Shown here one piece after another: positions 8,737 to 16,632 of a DNA stretch of 64,000 bases. How positions within the stretch are numbered: position 1 is the first letter of the stretch; every line of letters begins with the position of its first letter. A model generated the notes under the pieces. That model was not told where the DNA came from, made no database searches, and saw nothing but the letters and a program-made list of their open reading frames with translations. A program made the translations under genes and the position numbers. This DNA comes from Paraburkholderia sp. BL9I2N2 (GTDB lineage Bacteria > Pseudomonadota > Gammaproteobacteria > Burkholderiales > Burkholderiaceae), in assembly GCF_004339745.1 (NCBI RefSeq), contig NZ_SMGP01000003.1, forward strand, positions 1 through 64,000, in the 5' to 3' direction.

Positions 8737-9759
8737 ATGAATGCTACGACATACGGACTCGACATTGCAAAGCGGGTGTTCCAGATGTACTGGGTCGACG
8801 CCCAAACTGGCGAGATCGCGAATCGGAAGTTCGGACGTGACGATTTAATTGTATTTCTGGCGCAGCGCCCCGCCGGTCGCGTTGCCCTCGAAGCTTGCGG
8901 AAGTGCTCACTGGTGGGCACGTAAGATTCGCGCGCTCGGACATGAGGTGGTGCTATTACACGCCCAATTCATTCGACCTTTCGTGCAAACGAACAAGACT
9001 GACGCGGCCGACGCCCGGGCAATCTGGACTGCAGTGCAGCAACCCGGCATGCGCACGGTTGCCGCCAAGACAGAGGATCAGCAAGTGATGCTAAGCCTCC
9101 ATCGTATGCGCTCGTTGCTCGTCAAATTTCGAACGATGCAGATAAATCAGCTGCGTGGGCTGCTGTATGAATTCGGCGTAACGTTTCGCGCAGGACGCGT
9201 AGCAGGACTCGACGAGATCAGAAATCGCATGGCAGAACTCGAAGACACACTGCCACGATCGATACTTCTTAACCTTCTCGAACAGTTGCGTCGCATCAAC
9301 CTGTTTGAGGAGGACATCGATCAACTCGAGAAGCGGATTGGCGTCTGGCAGAAACACGAAGCGGCATGTCGTGCGATCTCCGAAGTGCCGGGTATCGGCC
9401 GCCTGACCGCAACGGCCCTGGTAGCAACAATTGGAGATGCGAAGACATTCAGGTCCGGGCGCGAGTTCGCAGCGTTTCTGGGACTTGTTCCCCGTCAGAA
9501 TGGTACCGGCGGAAAGATACGGCTGGGCTCGATCTCCAGACGTGGCGACCCATACTTGCGTACGTTGCTGATACATGGGGCGCGCTCTGTTCTGTGTCAC
9601 ACCAAGGTACCCACCGCATGGCAAAAGGCAATACAGGTGCGACGACCAGCAAATGTAGTAACAGTGGCCTTGGCGAACAAAATGGCGAGAATCGCCTGGG
9701 CGATCCTCGCTCACGGGACTTCGTACGAAGCGCATCATGTGAGCAACAGACCTGCATAG
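8737..9759 (+). CDS. IS110/IS1111-group transposase
   Basis: 340-residue DEDD recombinase. The N-terminal RuvC-like catalytic domain (about 1-160) starts with YGLDIAKRVFQ, continues with the LEACGSAHWWAR glutamate segment and ends in NKTDAADARAI, giving the acidic DEDD set. The C-terminal transposase_20 domain (about 200-310) shows VPGIGRLTATALVATIGDAKTF and the conserved serine region RLGSISRRGDPYLRTLLIHGAR. The PQF/AQFIRPFV-x2-NKTD text matches IS1111-type members. The ATG follows an AAGGAGCGGAGG site. It would cut and paste the element with guidance by an element-encoded RNA. Confidence 0.93.
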   Translation: MNATTYGLDIAKRVFQMYWVDAQTGEIANRKFGRDDLIVFLAQRPAGRVALEACGSAHWWARKIRALGHEVVLLHAQFIRPFVQTNKTDAADARAIWTAVQQPGMRTVAAKTEDQQVMLSLHRMRSLLVKFRTMQINQLRGLLYEFGVTFRAGRVAGLDEIRNRMAELEDTLPRSILLNLLEQLRRINLFEEDIDQLEKRIGVWQKHEAACRAISEVPGIGRLTATALVATIGDAKTFRSGREFAAFLGLVPRQNGTGGKIRLGSISRRGDPYLRTLLIHGARSVLCHTKVPTAWQKAIQVRRPANVVTVALANKMARIAWAILAHGTSYEAHHVSNRPA

Positions 9760-10006
9760 CAGGATGAGCACTTTGAAGCGTTGAGGAACTGGTAGGTTGC
9801 TTGGGTTGATTTCAATGTGATGGCGCGACAGGTCGGACCGCAGGAACGCAAACCTGAACACAGTCTTGTGCTTCAAGCACGTGGCCGAGATGAGGACGTT
9901 CCTGGCGAATTCCATCAGGGCCCGCAGCTTCGGCTTGCAGAAGGCCGCATATAAGACCGCAGCCGATACCTCGCTCACGTATCACATAAGATCAACTTGG
10001 CAAACC
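9760..10006 (+). ncRNA. Probable bridge/seek RNA region of the IS1111 element
   Basis: About 250 bp of noncoding DNA between the transposase stop and the right inverted repeat. In IS1111-group elements this downstream stretch encodes the guide RNA that pairs with donor and target DNA. A 12-bp sequence, CATATAAGACCG, occurs inside it (9948-9959) and again across the right end of the element (10017-10028), as expected if the RNA carries a copy of end sequence for pairing. RNA boundaries and fold are not determined here. Confidence 0.5.
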
Positions 10007-10019
10007 GGGCGGTGTCCAT
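10007..10019 (-). repeat. IS1111 right subterminal inverted repeat
   Basis: GGGCGGTGTCCAT, exact complement of 8621-8633. Confidence 0.85.
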
Positions 10020-10083
10020 ATAAGACCGTGTGAAAACGCATTGGTCGCCTAGACTGAATCAACGCACTGAGATCAGGTGACTC

Positions 10084-10187
10084 ATGAAGCGATTCGTTGA
10101 AGGCGATGACCACAAGCAGGTCGCACTACTTCCCGAATGCGCCGACGACTAACTATATCGGACAGGACAATCCATTCCGGGTCATAG
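10084..10187 (+). pseudogene. IS1182-like transposase remnant (N-terminus, frameshifted)
   Basis: The frame opens MKRFVEGDDHKQVALLPECADD and then hits TAA at 10150. One base later the text continues as NYIGQDNPFRVIEA. Together these give the N-terminus familiar from IS1182-type transposases (MKRFxEGxDRxQxxLLPECxDDYIxEDNPxRVID). Nothing recognisable of the rest follows, so this is a short frameshifted fragment left by an old insertion or deletion next to the IS1111 element. Confidence 0.6.
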
Positions 10188-10286
10188 AAGCTTGGGCGGC
10201 GCGTGATCGTCGAGGCGGCGACGCCAGACTGGATTCCGGCGACGCTGCTTAAACGGGAGATTGAGGAGCGCATCGCGCCTTGGTAG
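10188..10286 (+). pseudogene. Orphan C-terminal coding fragment of unknown gene
   Basis: A 32-codon open stretch ends at TAG 10284-10286 and reads like a real C-terminus (KLGRRVIVEAATPDWIPATL ... REIEERIAPW). It starts right after a stop and has no start codon or ribosome site. It may be the tail of a gene truncated by the neighbouring transposition events. I do not recognise the family. Confidence 0.3.
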
Positions 10287-10452
10287 CTGGGATGGGACGT
10301 TTGGTTCGTGATACGCAGTCACGGGAGTCGTACGCAGAAACATGCGCACTATCCGTATTCCAGAACGACCGCAATGCCACCGAACTCTTCGCGCTGCCTG
10401 GCGTTCAGATAGACCGCCACAATTGGCGGGCCGCCGGCTGGAAGATTCAAGG

Positions 10453-12063
10453 TCAGGCGATGGAATCCCCCACTTGCGCCGGCGTGGCCAGTTCGCCGTC
10501 GACGAGACGCCGGATGCCCAACGGATTAGATTCCTTTACTGCGTCTGGACGCAACGTCTCGGGTAGATCCTGATAGCAGACAGGACGAAGGAAACGGTCG
10601 ATTGCCGTCGCACCTACCGACGTGAACATCGAGTTCGAAGTTGATGGGAATGGGCCGCCATGAACCATAGCGTGGCAAACCTCCACGCCTGTCGGGAAAC
10701 CGTTCGCCAGAATGCGGCCAGCCTTGCGTTCAAGCACCGGCAACAGGCGCTGCGCATCGGCATGGTCGCCTTCGTCAATCTGCAACGTGACCGTTAGCTG
10801 CCCTTCCATGTGCTCAGCGACTCGCAACATTTCATCGAAATCACGAGCGCGAATCACGACGGAAGCCGGGCCGAACATCTCTGCCTCAAGTGCGGGCGTG
10901 GCGAGCAGGCGCTGCGCGTCGGTCACATAAAGCTCGGCCTGCGCGGCGTTCGGACGTTCACCTGCTGACTCGCCTTGGGCAACCTTCACCACGCCCTGAA
11001 CCTCACTAACATTTCTCGTTCCAGTGCAGTAAGCGTCAAAAATTCCAGGCGTCAACATCGTTTGGGCCGGCTTGGCGGTCATTGCTTCCCCCGCCGCCCT
11101 CACGAACCGATCGAGGTCCGGACCATCGATAGCCAGGACAAGACCTGGGTTCGTGCAGAACTGGCCCGCGCCCATCGTCAGAGAATCAGCAAACGACTTG
11201 CCGATTGCTTCGGCGCGGTTCGCTAGCGCGCACGGAAACAGGAATACCGGGTTGATACTGCTCATTTCCGCATATACAGGAATCGGTTCAGGCCGAGCGT
11301 TGGCAAGACGTATCAGCGCGAGACCACCCTGCCGAGAGCCCGTGAAACCGACCGCCTTGACGACAGGATGCGAAACGAGTGCTTCGCCGAGCTTGCGGCC
11401 CGCACCGATCAGCATTGAGAAGACACCCTCCGGCAAGTCCTGCTGCTTGACGGCGGCCTGAACTGCGCGGCCGACGAGTTCTGAAGTGCCCAGGTGCGCG
11501 CCGTGCGCCTTCACGATGACGGGCGCGCCAGCGGCAAGTGCGGATGCCGTGTCGCCCCCGGCAACCGAGAATGCGAGCGGGAAGTTGCTTGCGCCGAATA
11601 CGGCGACGGGCCCCACGGGTACTTTTGCAAGACGAAGATCCACTCGTGGCAACGGCTGGCGCACGGGCTGCGCATGATCGATTGTGGAACCGAGAAAATG
11701 TCCATCTCGAACGACTCTGGCGAACAGGCGCATCTGAGCAACCGTGCGCGCGCGTTCGCCTTGCAGACGCTGCACGGGCAATCCGGTCTCCGCATGCGCC
11801 CGCTCGATGAGTTCGTCGCCGATGTCCAGGATGTTGTCGGCGATCGACTCGAGGAAATCCGCGCGCTTTGCAAGGGAAACACTCCGGTAGATGTCGAAAG
11901 CCTGGAAGGCCAGCGAAGCCGCGTGCTCAACTTCCGCAGCACCGCCCATTCCAAAGACTGGCTCCGTGATTTCCGAGTTGGTGGCAGGGTTGAACGCGCG
12001 CTGATCACCGTCAGTGCCTCGCACTGCGGAAAAACCGATAAGCATTTCACCAGTGAGGGTCAT
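10453..12063 (-). CDS. 2,5-dioxovalerate (alpha-ketoglutarate semialdehyde) dehydrogenase
   Basis: 536-residue NADP-type aldehyde dehydrogenase that oxidises 2,5-dioxopentanoate to 2-oxoglutarate, the last step of the non-phosphorylative breakdown of aldarates, pentoses and hydroxyproline. It has the family N-terminus (GxxAVRGxxxxxRAFNPATNSEI), the cofactor motif VGPVAVFGASNFPLAFSVAGGDTASALAAG, the glutamate motif PVYAEMSSINPVF and the catalytic cysteine in GAGQFCTNPGL. The C-terminus has NGFPTGVEVCHAMVHGGPFP, diagnostic for the longer KGSADH subgroup. The ATG at 12063 follows AGGAA. It stands alone, and its upstream pathway enzymes are not in the window. Confidence 0.9.
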   Translation of the reverse strand: MTLTGEMLIGFSAVRGTDGDQRAFNPATNSEITEPVFGMGGAAEVEHAASLAFQAFDIYRSVSLAKRADFLESIADNILDIGDELIERAHAETGLPVQRLQGERARTVAQMRLFARVVRDGHFLGSTIDHAQPVRQPLPRVDLRLAKVPVGPVAVFGASNFPLAFSVAGGDTASALAAGAPVIVKAHGAHLGTSELVGRAVQAAVKQQDLPEGVFSMLIGAGRKLGEALVSHPVVKAVGFTGSRQGGLALIRLANARPEPIPVYAEMSSINPVFLFPCALANRAEAIGKSFADSLTMGAGQFCTNPGLVLAIDGPDLDRFVRAAGEAMTAKPAQTMLTPGIFDAYCTGTRNVSEVQGVVKVAQGESAGERPNAAQAELYVTDAQRLLATPALEAEMFGPASVVIRARDFDEMLRVAEHMEGQLTVTLQIDEGDHADAQRLLPVLERKAGRILANGFPTGVEVCHAMVHGGPFPSTSNSMFTSVGATAIDRFLRPVCYQDLPETLRPDAVKESNPLGIRRLVDGELATPAQVGDSIA

Positions 12064-12253
12064 GCAGGTTTCCTAAAATGGGTTCGATGGAGCTAATTTG
12101 TGGCACTACGCGTCGTGGTACGCACCTGAATCGAAAGCCGGAGGTAATCGTCGTGCCGAAGACACGGCCATACAAAGCAACGACCGCCAGGCAGCTTCTC
12201 GGATTTGTCGATGCCGACCACTATGCGTGGCGAGTGTCACCCGAGTAGTGCGG

Positions 12254-12490
12254 CTAGTTCCGAAGCCCATTCATTGTTGGTTGAACCGCGGAGGGCGGGT
12301 AGACGCACCACGAGCCGTCGCCATGTCGAAAGAAGACAATCGCGAACGTTCCAAACGAACGCATGACTTCGATCCTTACGACTCGCCATGGCATTTTCCT
12401 TGAGCGAGCTGGGCGGGTAACTCGAAAATTTTCATCGCTACCAAACCAGTCATTGACAAGGAACCGAAGAGATTTGCACTGACTGCTCAT
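12254..12490 (-). CDS. Small conserved-looking hypothetical protein
   Basis: 78 residues starting at ATG 12490, with GGAG about 9 nt upstream. It has a plausible folded-protein composition (RVVRIEVMRSFGTFAIVFFRHGDGSWCVYPP), with alternating hydrophobic strands and no low-complexity sequence. I recall similar short proteins in Burkholderiales but cannot name a family. No operon partner is evident: it is followed 190 bp later by the dehydrogenase start on the same strand. Function unknown, and it could be a chance frame. Confidence 0.4.
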   Translation of the reverse strand: MSSQCKSLRFLVNDWFGSDENFRVTRPARSRKMPWRVVRIEVMRSFGTFAIVFFRHGDGSWCVYPPSAVQPTMNGLRN

Positions 12491-12810
12491 ACGCTTCTCC
12501 GTGCTTCGCGGCCAGGTAGCAGAACCGAACAGGCGCAACAGCGAATTGGTTCGTGCGGTGACACCACACGACCAGACTCACGCTTAACTCTTTCGGCCCA
12601 CAGGCCATTGCAATGTGACTCCGCGTCGTGTTGGACTTTTTCTACCCAAGAAGGTGGAGGCGGTGTGAATATGATCGAGCCATTCGAGGGTACCGTCCAT
12701 TGAAGTTAAAGGCAGACGACTTAACCGAAGCGTTAAACCTCTTCGTGACACTTTCTTGCCCGCCGTTATGCTCTCACTTACTCCCGACCTGCGACACGCG
12801 AGCCTTTCCG
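12491..12810. other. Intergenic, no gene seen
   Basis: About 320 bp downstream of the MFS gene. Open frames on both strands lack ribosome sites and family features. No strong hairpin is evident. Confidence 0.4.
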
Positions 12811-14061
12811 TCAGTACAAGGCTTCGCGTCTGGCGAGCGGCTTGAATAGCCGGCTCCATGCAGCGCTGACAAGGATCGTCGCGCATCCACCCAGCACGAC
12901 GGAGCCAACCACGCCAAACGCCGTGGCAGTCACCCCGGACTCGAATTCCCCCAGTTGGTTACTCGCGCCGATGAAGAGGGTGTTCACGGCAGCGACCCGT
13001 CCTCGCATGCGATCAGGCGTTTCCAGTTGAACAAGCGTCTGCCGCACCACCACGCTGATAGTGTCAGCAGCGCCCGAGATCGCCAGCAGCAACAGCGATA
13101 TCGGAAACGATCGTGAAAGCCCGAACGCGACAATAGCCATTCCATAGACGGCGACCGCAATAAGGAGCTTCCTGCCGACGCCGCTGCCGATGGCCCGCCG
13201 GGATAGCATGAGGCCAACGCAAAGCGCGCCTGCGGCCGGTGCGGATCTCAGCAAGCCCAGTCCTTGCGGCCCCACATGCAGGATCTCTTTCGCGTAGACA
13301 GGCAGCAGCGCAGTGGCGCCGCCGAACAGGACCGCGAACAGGTCGAGAGAGATGCCACCGAGCAACAGAGGGTTGTGCCAAACGAAGCGCAAGCCGGCGA
13401 GAAGCGTCTCGACCGTGACGGGTTCGCGTGGCGGTGGAATGTGGTCATAACGTATAAGCGCGTACATTACCGCACTCACGCAGAACAGCACGACGCAGGT
13501 CAAATAGAGCGCGTTGATGCCGATCGCGAACAGCAAGCCGCCCAACGCCGGCCCGGCGATCACGCATACCTGCTGGACCACCGTGCTGAGCGCCATCGAC
13601 CGCGCCAGCAAAGTGTGCGGAACGAGCATCGGTAGGAGTGCCTGTTGGCCTGACATCTGAAACGGCCGAATCGCGCCCAGGATCAGCGAGAGCCCCAGCA
13701 GCAAGTCGCGGGTCACGATGTGCGTCATGGTCGATACGGCAAGCAGCGTGGCCATGGCTGCCTGGGCCGCAAGGCAGACTGCAACGATTTGGCCTCGATG
13801 CATGCGATCAGCGCAATGGCCGGCGACCAGCGTCGTGGCGAGTCCGGGAATAAACTGGAAAAGGCCGACGAGGCCGAGATACCAGGCGCTGGACGTCAGG
13901 TCATACATATGCCAACTGATCGCCAGCATGAGCACCTGCTGAGCAGTGATGGAACCAATGCGGGCGATCAGGAAGCGCATCAACGATGAATGGTGCATCA
14001 AAGGCGCAATGCCCGCGCGCGCCTCGAGCGCCGGCGACGACGTATCGGGGGCACGCGTCAT
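12811..14061 (-). CDS. MFS transporter (EntS-like / MFS_3 exporter family)
   Basis: 416-residue inner-membrane permease with about 12 hydrophobic helices. The first begins near residue 20 (SLMRFLIARIGSITAQQVLMLAISWHMY), and the loop 2-3 motif LVAGHCADRMHRGQIV is the MFS signature. DTISVVVRQTLVQLETPDRMRGRVAAVNTLFIGASNQLGEFESG is characteristic of the enterobactin-exporter-like MFS_3 branch, so efflux is more likely than uptake. ATG 14061 has GGAG a few bases upstream; a GTG at 14073 is the alternative. It is 133 bp downstream of the ACS permease on the same strand and may be the last gene of that long operon. Substrate unknown. Confidence 0.85.
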   Translation of the reverse strand: MTRAPDTSSPALEARAGIAPLMHHSSLMRFLIARIGSITAQQVLMLAISWHMYDLTSSAWYLGLVGLFQFIPGLATTLVAGHCADRMHRGQIVAVCLAAQAAMATLLAVSTMTHIVTRDLLLGLSLILGAIRPFQMSGQQALLPMLVPHTLLARSMALSTVVQQVCVIAGPALGGLLFAIGINALYLTCVVLFCVSAVMYALIRYDHIPPPREPVTVETLLAGLRFVWHNPLLLGGISLDLFAVLFGGATALLPVYAKEILHVGPQGLGLLRSAPAAGALCVGLMLSRRAIGSGVGRKLLIAVAVYGMAIVAFGLSRSFPISLLLLAISGAADTISVVVRQTLVQLETPDRMRGRVAAVNTLFIGASNQLGEFESGVTATAFGVVGSVVLGGCATILVSAAWSRLFKPLARREALY

Positions 14062-14194
14062 ACCGGACTCCACTCTTTTGAATTGCGAATGCGCTTGTTG
14101 ATCTGACCGCGCAGCGCCAACTGGCAGCTTTCCCCGTTGTAGAAGTGCGGATGGTTATCGATAATTTTCGTTTGCGGCATTGGACCCTTGTGAA

Positions 14195-15550
14195 TTATCT
14201 GCTGTGTGGCAGTGACCGGTTTTCCGATTCCGGTGGGCGGGTATTAAGCAAATCTTCAGCCGCTACCTCTTCGCTCTGCTGCTGGTATCCAGTCGCATTG
14301 ACTTTCGGCGCCCACTTCCACTGCAATAGCACCACGGTACCCGCAGCGCCGAGTATCAAGAACATGAAAATAGCCAGCATGGGGAGCGTGTAACTGCCCC
14401 CCACATGGAGTAACCAGCCCGAAAGGCTGGCTGAAATCCCACCCGCAAGACTGGTGGCCACTTGCTGCAATCCCGTGTTCAATCCCACTGCCTGCTTCGG
14501 GATCAGAGTGAGCTTGACCAACGCCAGATTGTTCGCAGTGACGAGGCCCAACAGCGAGAGAGATACGACATTCCAGAACACGGCCATTTGCGGCGAACGC
14601 GTGTACGCGCCAAGCAAAACAGTAGTGCCACCGACAAATCCCGCCACGATGAACGATTTGCGCACCACCACGGCATCATGGCCGCGCGCGATCAGGCGGT
14701 CTGCTGCCCATCCGGCGAGCGCCGCCACGATCGCGATGCCCGCGAAGCTAAAGAACGTATAGAGTCCCGACTGTTCAAGCGAAAGGCCGCGCTGTTCGAC
14801 AAGATAAGCAGGCATCCACGTCATGCAGTAGAACGCGAAATAGCTGTAGCAGAAGTTGGTAATCAAACCGCCCCACACCACTGGGCTCGACAGAAGATTA
14901 CCGAGCGGCACCGAGGCCGCCCGCCGCCTTGCCGCCGCAAGTTCCGCTTTGGACGGGAAATCATTGTTGAGCATCAGCAGCCATGGCATTAGCCAGACCA
15001 GCCCGGCCAGGCCGGTGACAACGAACATTGCCTTCCACGAACTGATGGCGATCAGCCAGACCGCGATCGGCGCGCCAAGCGCCGGTCCCATCTTGCCGCC
15101 AATCGAGTAGATCCCGAGCGCGGTGCCCTTCCGGGTTTCATCGAAGTTGTTCGCAAGGTAGCGATAGGTTGCGGGGACCACCACGGCTTCCGCAATGCCA
15201 ATCAGCAGGCGCACTACGATCAGCGCGGAAAGCGTGGTGACGACGCCCGTCGCCGCCGCCGCAAGACACCACAGCAGGAAGCAGATCGAGTAAGGCCATT
15301 TCACGCCATAGCGATCCACCAGCCAGCCCATCGGCATCTGAAGCAGGCCGTAAGACCAGAACATCGCAGAGCCGAGCCAGCCGCGTTCGACATGAGTCAG
15401 CGCAAACTGCCGAACGAAATGGTGGTCTGCGAGCGCCGCTGACATGCTCGTGCGGTCCACAAAAGAGATCATGAGCCCGACCGCGAGCAGCACGAGAATG
15501 CCCCAGCGACTCTCACGCCGCGCCGCTTTACGTCGAGTTGTCCGGTTCAC
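14195..15550 (-). CDS. MFS transporter, anion:cation symporter (ACS) family
   Basis: 451-residue permease with 12 predicted helices. The text RWGILVLLAVGLMISFVDRTSMSAAL at the start and MPMGWLVDRYGVKWPYSICFLLWCLAAAATG after helix 2 are typical of the ACS family (GudP, PhtD, TartB-type), which take up organic acids such as glucarate, phthalates or tartrate with protons. IGIAEAVVVPATYRYLANNF and the GLNTGLQQVATSLAGGISASLSGWLLH block fit as well. It lies 144 bp after a dihydroxyphthalate-decarboxylase-like gene in the LigJ operon, so an aromatic or polycarboxylic acid substrate is likely. Confidence 0.88.
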   Translation of the reverse strand: MNRTTRRKAARRESRWGILVLLAVGLMISFVDRTSMSAALADHHFVRQFALTHVERGWLGSAMFWSYGLLQMPMGWLVDRYGVKWPYSICFLLWCLAAAATGVVTTLSALIVVRLLIGIAEAVVVPATYRYLANNFDETRKGTALGIYSIGGKMGPALGAPIAVWLIAISSWKAMFVVTGLAGLVWLMPWLLMLNNDFPSKAELAAARRRAASVPLGNLLSSPVVWGGLITNFCYSYFAFYCMTWMPAYLVEQRGLSLEQSGLYTFFSFAGIAIVAALAGWAADRLIARGHDAVVVRKSFIVAGFVGGTTVLLGAYTRSPQMAVFWNVVSLSLLGLVTANNLALVKLTLIPKQAVGLNTGLQQVATSLAGGISASLSGWLLHVGGSYTLPMLAIFMFLILGAAGTVVLLQWKWAPKVNATGYQQQSEEVAAEDLLNTRPPESENRSLPHSR

Positions 15551-15694
15551 TCTGTCTCCGACGATTTCTCTGTTTTACTCGCCAGTTGGTGTGCTTTGCT
15601 TTCGGCGTGGCGGCGGTCCTGCCGCGCTAACCGCCTGCTTCGGTCGAGATGAACATCCACTCAACCGCGGAGGCTCGCGACAGTCTTCGCGCAC

Positions 15695-16588
15695 TTACCC
15701 AAGGCTGCCGGTTACATCATCGAATAACTCGTCGACGGCGAGGCGCCGCGGAATGATCTTCTGGTCGAATGCCCAGTCGATCGCAAGTTGCAGGCCTTTG
15801 CGATTGGCTTCCATACCGATAGGCGGGAACACGGCCGGCACGCCTTCGGCGAGGGAGCGGCTTTCCACGATCATTCGGTATAGCTCACGAACGATGTCAG
15901 GCCGTTGCTTCGACAGAGTCTCATGCACCACGAACATGTGGTTGATCGGGACAATGCCGCTGCGCTGAAACCAGTCTTTCGCGGCAGCATGTGCATCCGG
16001 CACCAGCGTGCGCACGCGCTCGTCTTTCGGCATGTCTTCGCCGAGAAGCGCGGCCGCTAGCTCGCCGTTGAGCATCATCTGCGGAATCGACGCATCCGCC
16101 GGCAGGCGCTGGCAGTTCTGCGGATCGTTGTACTCGGCCAGGTGCCCATCGCCCAGTGTCATCCACGTCACCTTGTCGAGGTCCACGCCATATTCGTGGC
16201 GCAGAATGCCGCGAATCCAGAGCGCGGTCGTTTGCGTGTAGGTACGCACGCCGACCTTCCTGCCCTCGATATCCTTTGGATCGAGATGCCCGAAGTCGAT
16301 GTTGTACCCGGCGCAGTGGTGCTGGAATCGCCCCGAAATCGGCGTCGGCAGCAAGAAATACGGCTTGCCATAGGCTTTGGCCTGCAGGAACGTGACGATC
16401 GCCAGTTCGCCGGCGTCGAACTTGCTCTCGCGCACCATCGCCTTGAAGCCGTTGTGCGCGGGCGTTGGCCCGCAGTAGTCGAGAGTCATGAGGTCCGAAC
16501 TCACGCGCCCGTCCCGCATCGCCTTTGTCACTGCGTACTCGGCCAGATTGACGCGCAGCGTCGGCGCACCGGTCAGCGTCGTTGTCAT
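15695..16588 (-). CDS. 4,5-dihydroxyphthalate decarboxylase-like protein (NMT1/PBP2 fold)
   Basis: 297 residues without a signal peptide, so cytoplasmic. It belongs to the group that includes 4,5-dihydroxyphthalate decarboxylase (Pht5/OphC), which removes a carboxylate to give protocatechuate on a periplasmic-binding-protein fold. Family blocks include EYAVTKAMRDGRVSSDLMTLDYCGPTPAHNGFKAMVRESKFDAGELAIVTFLQAKAYGKP, the GRKVGVRTYTQTTALWIRGIL stretch and HMFVVHETLSK. It is a paralogue of the gene at 21038-22009 and ends the enzyme part of the same operon. Two copies suggest two decarboxylation steps or two substrates. Substrate not provable from sequence. Confidence 0.75.
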   Translation of the reverse strand: MTTTLTGAPTLRVNLAEYAVTKAMRDGRVSSDLMTLDYCGPTPAHNGFKAMVRESKFDAGELAIVTFLQAKAYGKPYFLLPTPISGRFQHHCAGYNIDFGHLDPKDIEGRKVGVRTYTQTTALWIRGILRHEYGVDLDKVTWMTLGDGHLAEYNDPQNCQRLPADASIPQMMLNGELAAALLGEDMPKDERVRTLVPDAHAAAKDWFQRSGIVPINHMFVVHETLSKQRPDIVRELYRMIVESRSLAEGVPAVFPPIGMEANRKGLQLAIDWAFDQKIIPRRLAVDELFDDVTGSLG

Positions 16589-16632
16589 GGAATGTCACTC
16601 CTTTTGCTTGATCCTTGTATCGGATTGCGGAT

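Larger units (their letters stand above)
8614..10022 (+). mobile_element. IS110-family insertion sequence, IS1111 group
   Basis: One DEDD-type transposase gene bounded by an exact 13-bp inverted repeat, ATGGACACCGCCC at 8621-8633 and its complement at 10007-10019. Subterminal inverted repeats set a few bases inside the element are the mark of the IS1111 group. I placed the outer ends about 7 bp and 3 bp beyond the repeats, as recalled for this group, so the exact ends are inferred. No target duplication is expected for this family and none is seen. The transposase is intact, so the element may be active. Confidence 0.75.
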
